Shown: piece after piece, positions 35,149 through 40,555 of the stretch | Position numbering within the stretch: position 1 is the stretch's first letter | How the letters are laid out: each line of letters starts with the position of its first letter | Origin: Sphingopyxis sp. L1A2A | GTDB taxonomy: Bacteria > Pseudomonadota > Alphaproteobacteria > Sphingomonadales > Sphingomonadaceae | Direction: 5' to 3' | Assembly (NCBI RefSeq): GCF_005502465.1 | Contig: NZ_SCOT01000026.1 | Coordinates: forward strand, 1 to 40,555 | DNA length: 40,555 bases | Program-made: the position numbers and the translations under genes | The notes under the pieces: generated by a model | Databases searched by the model: none | The model's input: the letters and a program-made list of their open reading frames with translations, nothing else | What the model was told of the DNA's origin: nothing

Positions 35149-36399
35149 ATGACGACAGCAAGTGGGACGACGGCACAGGCGGGGGCGAGAACAGCGCCCA
35201 AATCGAACTTCTGGTCCAGCGGGCACTGGCCGACGCTGGTCGCCGCCTTTCTGTACTTCGACCTCGCCTTCATGGTGTGGGTGGTGCTGGGGCCACTGGC
35301 CCCTGCGATCTCCGCCGACCTTGGCCTCAGCGCGGCGCAAAAGGGCTTGATGGTCGCGGTGCCGACGCTCGCCGGGGCGCTGCTGCGCGTCGTCAACGGG
35401 CTGCTCGTCGACCGCATCGGCCCCAAACGGTCAGGCGCGATCAGCCAGGTGATCGTGATCGCCGGGCTGTTCAGCGCGTGGGCGATGGGGGTGACCAGCT
35501 TTGCCGGCACGCTCGCGCTTGGCGTGGTGCTCGGCTTTGCCGGGGCCAGCTTTGCCATCGCGCTGCCGCTCGCCAGCCGCTGGTATCCGCCCGAGCATCA
35601 GGGCAAGGCGATGGGCCTCGCCGGCATGGGCAATTCGGGCACCGTGCTCGCGGCGCTGTTCGCCCCCGGCCTCGCGGTCATGTTCGGCTGGAACGCAGTG
35701 CTCGGCCTCGCCTGCATCCCGTTGACCATCGTGTTCGTCATCTATCTGTTCATGGCCAAGGACGCGCCGAACGCCCCCGCGCCCAAGAAGCTGGCGCATT
35801 ATTTCGAGCCGCTCAAGACCGCCGACGCCTGGTGGCTGATGGCCTTTTATTCGGTGACCTTCGGCGGCTTCGTCGGGCTCGCCGCGTCGCTACCGATCTA
35901 TTTCACCGACCAGTTCCACCTGACCCCGGTGATGGCGGGTTATTGCACCGCGGCCTGCGTCTTTGCCGGGTCGCTGGTGCGGCCGATGGGCGGCGCGCTC
36001 GCCGACCGCATCGGCGGGGTCAAGGCGCTGATGATGGTGTTCGTCGTCGCCGCGCTGGCGCTCGCCGGGGTGCCGCAAGCCGACACGCTGCCCGCCGCAC
36101 TCGGCCTGTTCGTCATCGCGATGCTCGCGCTGGGCACCGGCAACGGCTCGGTCTTCCAGCTCGTCCCGCAGCGCTTTTCGGCCGAGATCGGCGTGATGAC
36201 CGGGCTGGTCGGCATGGCGGGCGGCATCGGCGGTTTCTACCTCGCCTCCTCGCTCGGCTTTGCCAAGCAATGGACAGGCAGCTTCGCGCCGGGCTTTTAC
36301 ATCTTTGCCGGGCTGGCGGTCGCCGCATTGATCGGACTGCTGTTCGTGAAGAGCCAGTGGCGCAGGGCCTGGGGCGCCGCCGAAGGCGTGCGGATCTAG
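35149..36399 (+). CDS. nasA: MFS nitrate/nitrite transporter (NarK/NasA family)
   Basis: A 416-residue, 12-helix major-facilitator protein of the nitrate/nitrite porter family for uptake across the inner membrane. Family blocks are GFAGASFAIALPLASRWYPP with EHQGKAMGLAGMGN, and the second-half counterpart LGTGNGSVFQLVPQRF followed by TGLVGMAGGIGGF. I chose ATG 35149, with AGGGG about 9 bases upstream; an earlier in-frame ATG at 35071 lies inside the leader hairpins and encodes sequence without homology. It is the first gene after the attenuator. The order nasA-porin-nirB-nirD implies nitrate uptake for assimilation. Confidence 0.92.
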   Translation: MTTASGTTAQAGARTAPKSNFWSSGHWPTLVAAFLYFDLAFMVWVVLGPLAPAISADLGLSAAQKGLMVAVPTLAGALLRVVNGLLVDRIGPKRSGAISQVIVIAGLFSAWAMGVTSFAGTLALGVVLGFAGASFAIALPLASRWYPPEHQGKAMGLAGMGNSGTVLAALFAPGLAVMFGWNAVLGLACIPLTIVFVIYLFMAKDAPNAPAPKKLAHYFEPLKTADAWWLMAFYSVTFGGFVGLAASLPIYFTDQFHLTPVMAGYCTAACVFAGSLVRPMGGALADRIGGVKALMMVFVVAALALAGVPQADTLPAALGLFVIAMLALGTGNGSVFQLVPQRFSAEIGVMTGLVGMAGGIGGFYLASSLGFAKQWTGSFAPGFYIFAGLAVAALIGLLFVKSQWRRAWGAAEGVRI

Positions 36400-36401
36400 T
36401 C

Positions 36402-37616
36402 ATGACCCGCACCCTCATCCTGTTGCTGGCGCTCGCGCCGGCCGGGGCGGCGCATTCCCAGCCCGTCCAGATCAAGCCGCTCGGCGAAGCCCGCCTTCGC
36501 CATGAAATGGTCGATCAGGACGGCCTCGCCGCCAATGCCGAAGCCCTGACCCTGCGCGTCCGCGCCGGGGTCGAGGCCAAGGCGGGACGCTGGTCGGCGC
36601 TCGTCGAAGGGCAAGGCAACCTTGCCATCGTCGACGATTATTTCGACGGCCTCAACGGCGCGGCGACCCGCCCGATCGTCGCCGATCCCGAAAACATCGC
36701 CCTCACCCGCGCCCAGCTGCGTTACGCCTCGCCCGCCTTCGCGGTGACCGCGGGACGCCAGCGGATCGGTTTCGACGACGAGCGGTTCGTCGGCAGCGTC
36801 GGGTTTCGCCAGAACGGCCAGAGCTATGACGCGGTGCGCGCCGAGGTGACGCCGGTGAAAGGGGTCAAGGTCGACCTGGCCTATGCGTGGAGCGTGCGGA
36901 CGATCTGGGGCATCGACGGCGCGGGGGCGCGGCAGCAAGCGGTGTCGGGCGACAATGTCTTTGCCAATGTTGGCGCCCAGACCCCCGTCGGCAAGCTCAG
37001 CGGCTTCGCCTATCTGGTCGATCAGGACGAAACGGCAATGCAGGGTTTTCGCATGTCGAGCCAAAGCTATGGCGTCCGGCTCGATGGCAACCGGCCGATC
37101 GGCAAGGCAAAAATCGCGTACCAGCTGAGCTATGCGCGCCAGTCCGACTGGCACCGCAACCCCAACGACTACAGCGCCGACTATTATCTGGCCGATGTCG
37201 CGGTCGATTTCGGCGGACCGCGCCTGGGCGTCGGTTACGAGGTGCTGGGCGCGGGTTCAGGAGCAATCGGGGGCACCGCCCTCACCAGCTTTCAGACCCC
37301 GCTCGCCACCGGGTTCAAATTTCAGGGCTGGGCCGACAAATTTCTGGTCACCCCGCCCGACGGGATACGCGACCTGTATGCGAGCGCGGGGTGGAGCTGG
37401 AAGACGGTCGGGGCGCTGAAAGCGGTCACCGTGCAGGCGGCGTACCACGATTATCGCAGCGACCGCGCGTCGCGCTCCTATGGCGACGAGATCGACCTGC
37501 TCGCCAGCGCCAGGCTCGGCAAGGTCACCGGATCGGTGCGCTACGCCCACTACAACGCCGACCGCTTCGCCACCGACACCGACAAATTTTGGCTGCAACT
37601 GGACTGGATGCTGTGA
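36402..37616 (+). CDS. Outer-membrane beta-barrel porin, alginate-export type
   Basis: A 404-residue outer-membrane protein with a signal peptide (MTRTLILLLALAPAGAA, cleavage after HSQ near residue 20) and alternating beta-strand sequence to the end. Strands such as VTAGRQRIGFDDERFVG and SVRYAHYNAD are typical of the alginate-export (AlgE-like) family, and it ends in WLQLDWML. In this operon it is likely to admit nitrate or nitrite rather than alginate. It starts 2 bases after the transporter stop and its stop overlaps the nirB start by 1 base. Confidence 0.85.
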   Translation: MTRTLILLLALAPAGAAHSQPVQIKPLGEARLRHEMVDQDGLAANAEALTLRVRAGVEAKAGRWSALVEGQGNLAIVDDYFDGLNGAATRPIVADPENIALTRAQLRYASPAFAVTAGRQRIGFDDERFVGSVGFRQNGQSYDAVRAEVTPVKGVKVDLAYAWSVRTIWGIDGAGARQQAVSGDNVFANVGAQTPVGKLSGFAYLVDQDETAMQGFRMSSQSYGVRLDGNRPIGKAKIAYQLSYARQSDWHRNPNDYSADYYLADVAVDFGGPRLGVGYEVLGAGSGAIGGTALTSFQTPLATGFKFQGWADKFLVTPPDGIRDLYASAGWSWKTVGALKAVTVQAAYHDYRSDRASRSYGDEIDLLASARLGKVTGSVRYAHYNADRFATDTDKFWLQLDWML

Positions 37617-40093
37617 TGGAATACCGCCCCCTCAACCCCGGCCCCGACACGCGCGAGCATCTGGTCGTGATCGGCAACGGCATGGCAGGGTGCCGCGCGG
37701 TCGAAGAGCTGCTCGCACGCGACGCCGACCGGTACCGCGTGACGATTTTCGGCGCCGAGCCGCGGGTCAATTATAACCGCATCATGCTCTCCCCCGTCCT
37801 TGCGGGCGAAAAGAGCTTTGACGACATCGTGATCAACGATGCCGACTGGTATGCGGCGAACGGCATCGCGCTGGTTGCGGGCGACCCGGTGATGGCGATC
37901 GACCGCGCCGCGAAGACGGTGACGACGCGCGGCGGCACGACCGAAAGCTATGACCGGCTGCTGATCGCGACCGGTTCCGATCCGTTCATCATCCCGGTGC
38001 CGGGCAAGGATCTGCCTGGCGTCATCGCGTTCCGTGACATGGACGATGTCGACACAATGCTGGCGGCGGCCGATGCGGGCGGCGATGCGGTGGTGATCGG
38101 CGGCGGCCTGCTCGGGTTGGAGGCCGCGCATGGGCTGAGCCTGCGCGGGATGAAGGTCACCGTCATCCACCTGATGCCGACGCTGATGGAACGCCAGCTC
38201 GACGAAGCCGCGGGGTGGCTGCTCAAAAACGCACTCGAAGCGCGCGGGCAGACGATCCTGACCGGCGCCGACACCGCCGAGATCGTCGGCGACGCCAAGG
38301 TCGAGGGGGTGAAGCTGAAAGACGGGACGCTGATCCCCGCCAGCCTCGTCGTCATGGCGGTCGGCATCCGCCCGTCGGTGGCGCTGGCCCGCAACGCAGG
38401 GCTGGCGGTCGGGCGCGGTATCCAGGTCGACGATCATATGGTCACTAGCGATCCCGCCGTTCTCGCGGTCGGCGAATGTGTCGAGCATGACGGGCAGGTT
38501 TATGGCCTCGTCGCGCCTTTGTGGGATATGTGCCGCAGCCTCGCCGACGGGCTGGTCGAGCAGCCGACGGGCTATCGCGGCTCGGTGACCTCGACCAAGC
38601 TCAAGGTGTCGGGGATCGACGTGTTTTCGGCGGGCGATTTTTCGGGCGGCGACGGGTGCGAGGACATCGTGCTGCGCGACGCGAGCCGCGGCATCTACAA
38701 GCGCGTCATCGTCAAGGACGACCGGATCGTCGGCGCGGTGCTCTATGGCGATACCGCCGACGGCAGCTGGTATTTCGACCTCCTCAAGAAACAGGAGGAT
38801 GTCTCCGACCTCCGCGACCTCCTCATCTTCGGTCAAGCCTTCGCCTCGGGAGGGGGCGCCGCGGACCCTAAGGCGGCCGTTGCGGCGCTTTCTGCAGATG
38901 CGGAAATATGCGGCTGCAACGGCGTCACCAAGGGCCAGGTCGTGTCGTGCATCGCCAAGGGCGCGCACAGCCTCGATGCCGTGCGCGGCACCTGCAAGGC
39001 CTCGGCGAGCTGCGGCAGCTGTACCGGCCTCGTCGAAATGCTGCTCGCGCTCACGCTTGGTGACGAAGTGCAGGCGGGGCCGAAAACGATGTGCAAATGC
39101 ACCAGCTTCGGTCACGACGATGTACGCCGCGAAATCGTCGCGCAGGGCATGCGCTCGATCCCCGAGGCGATGCAGCAGATGCACTGGACAACCCCCGACG
39201 GCTGTTCGTCGTGCCGCCCGGCGCTCAACTATTACCTGCTCTGCGCGCTCCCCGGAGAGTATGTCGATGACCAACAGAGCCGTTTCGTCAACGAACGCCT
39301 CCACGCCAATATCCAGAAGGACGGCACCTACTCGGTCGTCCCGCGCATGTGGGGCGGGCTGACCAACCCGACCGAGCTGCGCGCGATCGCCGATGTTGTC
39401 GAGAAATATGACGCGCCGATGGTCAAGGTCACCGGCGGCCAGCGGCTCGACATCTTCGGGATCAAGAAGGAGGATCTGCCTGCGGTGTGGGCCGACCTCA
39501 ATGCCGCCGGGATGGTGTCGGGGCACGCCTATGGCAAGGCGCTGCGCACCGTGAAGACGTGCGTCGGGTCCGAATGGTGCCGTTTCGGCACCCAGGATTC
39601 GACCGGCCTTGGCGTCAAGATCGAACGGATGAGCTGGGGCAGCTGGATGCCGCACAAGTTCAAGATCGCGGTGTCGGGCTGCCCGCGCAATTGCGCCGAA
39701 GCGACGATCAAGGATTTCGGCATCGTCTGCGTCGACAGCGGCTACGAACTCCACGTCGGCGGCAACGGCGGGATTCATGTCCGCGTCACCGACCTGCTGT
39801 GCAAGGTCGCGACCGAGCAGGAGGCGATGGATTATTGCGCCGCCTTCATCCAGCTTTACCGCGAGGAAGCCCGTTATCTGGAGCGCACCGCGCCATGGAT
39901 CGAGCGCGTCGGGGTCGAGCAGATCAAGGCGCGGATCGTCGACGACACCGCGGGACGCGAGGCGCTGCGCGCGCGCTTCCTCTATGCCCAGAGCTTTTCG
40001 CAGGACGACCCCTGGGCGCAGCGCGCCGGGGGCGCCGAGGCCGAACATCATGCGCCGATGGCGCGCTTCATTCCGCAGGAGGCACTGGTATGA
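37616..40093 (+). CDS. nirB: Assimilatory nitrite reductase large subunit NirB
   Basis: An 825-residue cytosolic enzyme that reduces nitrite to ammonium with NAD(P)H. The N-terminal FAD/NAD module starts HLVVIGNGMAGCRAVEELL and has the second dinucleotide site VVIGGGLLGLEAAHGL. BFD-like 2Fe-2S domains follow (Cys432, Cys434, then CKASASCGSC), and a second Cys-rich stretch (MCKCTSFGH). The sulfite/nitrite-reductase domain binds 4Fe-4S and siroheme through Cys649, Cys655, Cys689 and Cys693 (CVGSEWC and SGCPRNC). The ATG overlaps the porin stop (TGATG), and the stop overlaps nirD by 4 bases. Confidence 0.96.
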   Translation: MEYRPLNPGPDTREHLVVIGNGMAGCRAVEELLARDADRYRVTIFGAEPRVNYNRIMLSPVLAGEKSFDDIVINDADWYAANGIALVAGDPVMAIDRAAKTVTTRGGTTESYDRLLIATGSDPFIIPVPGKDLPGVIAFRDMDDVDTMLAAADAGGDAVVIGGGLLGLEAAHGLSLRGMKVTVIHLMPTLMERQLDEAAGWLLKNALEARGQTILTGADTAEIVGDAKVEGVKLKDGTLIPASLVVMAVGIRPSVALARNAGLAVGRGIQVDDHMVTSDPAVLAVGECVEHDGQVYGLVAPLWDMCRSLADGLVEQPTGYRGSVTSTKLKVSGIDVFSAGDFSGGDGCEDIVLRDASRGIYKRVIVKDDRIVGAVLYGDTADGSWYFDLLKKQEDVSDLRDLLIFGQAFASGGGAADPKAAVAALSADAEICGCNGVTKGQVVSCIAKGAHSLDAVRGTCKASASCGSCTGLVEMLLALTLGDEVQAGPKTMCKCTSFGHDDVRREIVAQGMRSIPEAMQQMHWTTPDGCSSCRPALNYYLLCALPGEYVDDQQSRFVNERLHANIQKDGTYSVVPRMWGGLTNPTELRAIADVVEKYDAPMVKVTGGQRLDIFGIKKEDLPAVWADLNAAGMVSGHAYGKALRTVKTCVGSEWCRFGTQDSTGLGVKIERMSWGSWMPHKFKIAVSGCPRNCAEATIKDFGIVCVDSGYELHVGGNGGIHVRVTDLLCKVATEQEAMDYCAAFIQLYREEARYLERTAPWIERVGVEQIKARIVDDTAGREALRARFLYAQSFSQDDPWAQRAGGAEAEHHAPMARFIPQEALV

Positions 40094-40431
40094 CCATAGC
40101 AGAATGGCTCGACATCGGCTGGGTCGATCAGATCCCGGTGCGTGGCAGCCGCACGGTGCAGGTCGCGGGCGGCGACGACATCGCCGTCTTTCGCACCGCC
40201 GAGGGCAAGGTCTTCGCGCTGCTCGATCGCTGCCCGCACAAGCATGGCCGGTTGAGCCAGGGCATCGTCCACGGCGGCGCGGTCGCCTGTCCGCTCCATA
40301 ATTGGCGGATTTCGCTGTCGACCGGCGAAGCGCTCGGCGACGACAAGGGTTGCACCCCCACGGTGCCGGTCAAGATCGACGGCGGCCGCGTGCTGATCTG
40401 CCGCGCCAGCACGTTGAAGGCGGCGGCGTGA
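40090..40431 (+). CDS. nirD: Nitrite reductase small subunit NirD
   Basis: A 113-residue Rieske-type partner of NirB. The 2Fe-2S ligands are visible: Cys48-Pro-His50 (RCPHKHGRLSQG) and Cys67-Pro-Leu-His70 (ACPLHNWRI). It is translationally coupled to nirB. Some NirD proteins lack these ligands; this one has all four. It is the last complete gene of the window. Confidence 0.95.
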   Translation: MTIAEWLDIGWVDQIPVRGSRTVQVAGGDDIAVFRTAEGKVFALLDRCPHKHGRLSQGIVHGGAVACPLHNWRISLSTGEALGDDKGCTPTVPVKIDGGRVLICRASTLKAAA

Positions 40432-40457
40432 CCAATAATTGCTCTACGCCGCTTGCT

Positions 40458-40478
40458 CCCCTCCCTCATAGGGAGGGG
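40458..40478. repeat. Perfect hairpin after nirD and right window edge
   Basis: CCCCTCCCT and AGGGAGGGG form a 9-bp stem around CAT, 26 bases after nirD, followed by GCTGGGGGTGGGT. It resembles another sphingomonad repeat family more than a terminator, because no T-run follows. The rest to 40555 shows no gene start that I can support; the next nitrogen gene may begin beyond the edge. Confidence 0.6.
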
Positions 40479-40555
40479 CTGGGGGTGGGTACGAGCGTCA
40501 GCGAGGCTCTCTTTTTCGGCAAGAACGCGCCGAGCGGGGCATCGAGCCCCGCCCG

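Overview
The window looks like about 40.6 kb of a high-GC chromosome from an alphaproteobacterium of the Sphingomonadales. Sphingopyxis or a near relative is my best guess. The basis is gene content and order: eno next to ftsB, hupB and lon beside a tRNA-Val, the dnaX/ybaB pair beside the SRP RNA, a DUF4170 protein, an NDUFS4-like complex I subunit, and intergenic palindromes of the kind common in sphingomonads. No lineage marker such as 16S rRNA is present, so this is an inference.

Layout. At 1-964 is insertion-sequence debris: four and a half 23-bp direct repeats that look like an IS21-type end, joined to an IS481-family transposase that has lost its N-terminus. At 1204-5248 are ftsB and eno (minus strand), then a plus-strand run of four small basic, Ala-rich or membrane-anchored proteins (DUF883/YqjD and holin/YqjE types) and a DUF4170 protein. 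At 5352-9693 is a minus-strand group: NDUFS4-like subunit, hrpB helicase, DUF1801 protein, long-chain polyprenyl diphosphate synthase. At 9798-10666 are a chorismate mutase and two small exported Cys-rich proteins ending in a strong terminator. At 10678-13186 is a PhoQ/PhoP-like two-component system with a PepSY protein. At 13274-20120 are minus-strand housekeeping genes: tRNA-Val, hupB, lon, ybaB, dnaX, SRP RNA, 2Fe-2S ferredoxin, cysteine desulfurase. At 20262-26114 are a hydrolase, rpiB-glyA-small membrane protein-nrdR-trmJ (tightly packed), a small secreted protein, a second chorismate mutase and rpsD. At 26175-31961 are divergent exported S9 and M28 peptidases, then aguA-aguB (agmatine to putrescine). 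At 31971-32594 is a double-PilZ protein. From 33111 to the end lies an assimilatory nitrate/nitrite locus.

The nitrate locus is the clearest functional system. NasT (ANTAR antiterminator) and NasS (nitrate sensor) are translationally coupled. They are followed by a roughly 245-nt leader with hexaloop hairpins carrying A1/G4 and an intrinsic terminator, then an MFS nitrate transporter, an outer-membrane porin, NirB and NirD. This fits nitrate-relieved NasS inhibition of NasT and RNA antitermination. The nitrate reductase gene is not in the window and may lie just past its right edge.

Most of the window is ordinary housekeeping sequence, and I do not see a clearly new multi-gene system. The least explained items are the two Cys-rich exported mini-proteins (10131-10615), perfect palindromes at 12821-12845 and 33093-33106, a Fur-like palindrome at 20139-20155, the structured rpsD leader, and several families of intergenic palindromic repeats.
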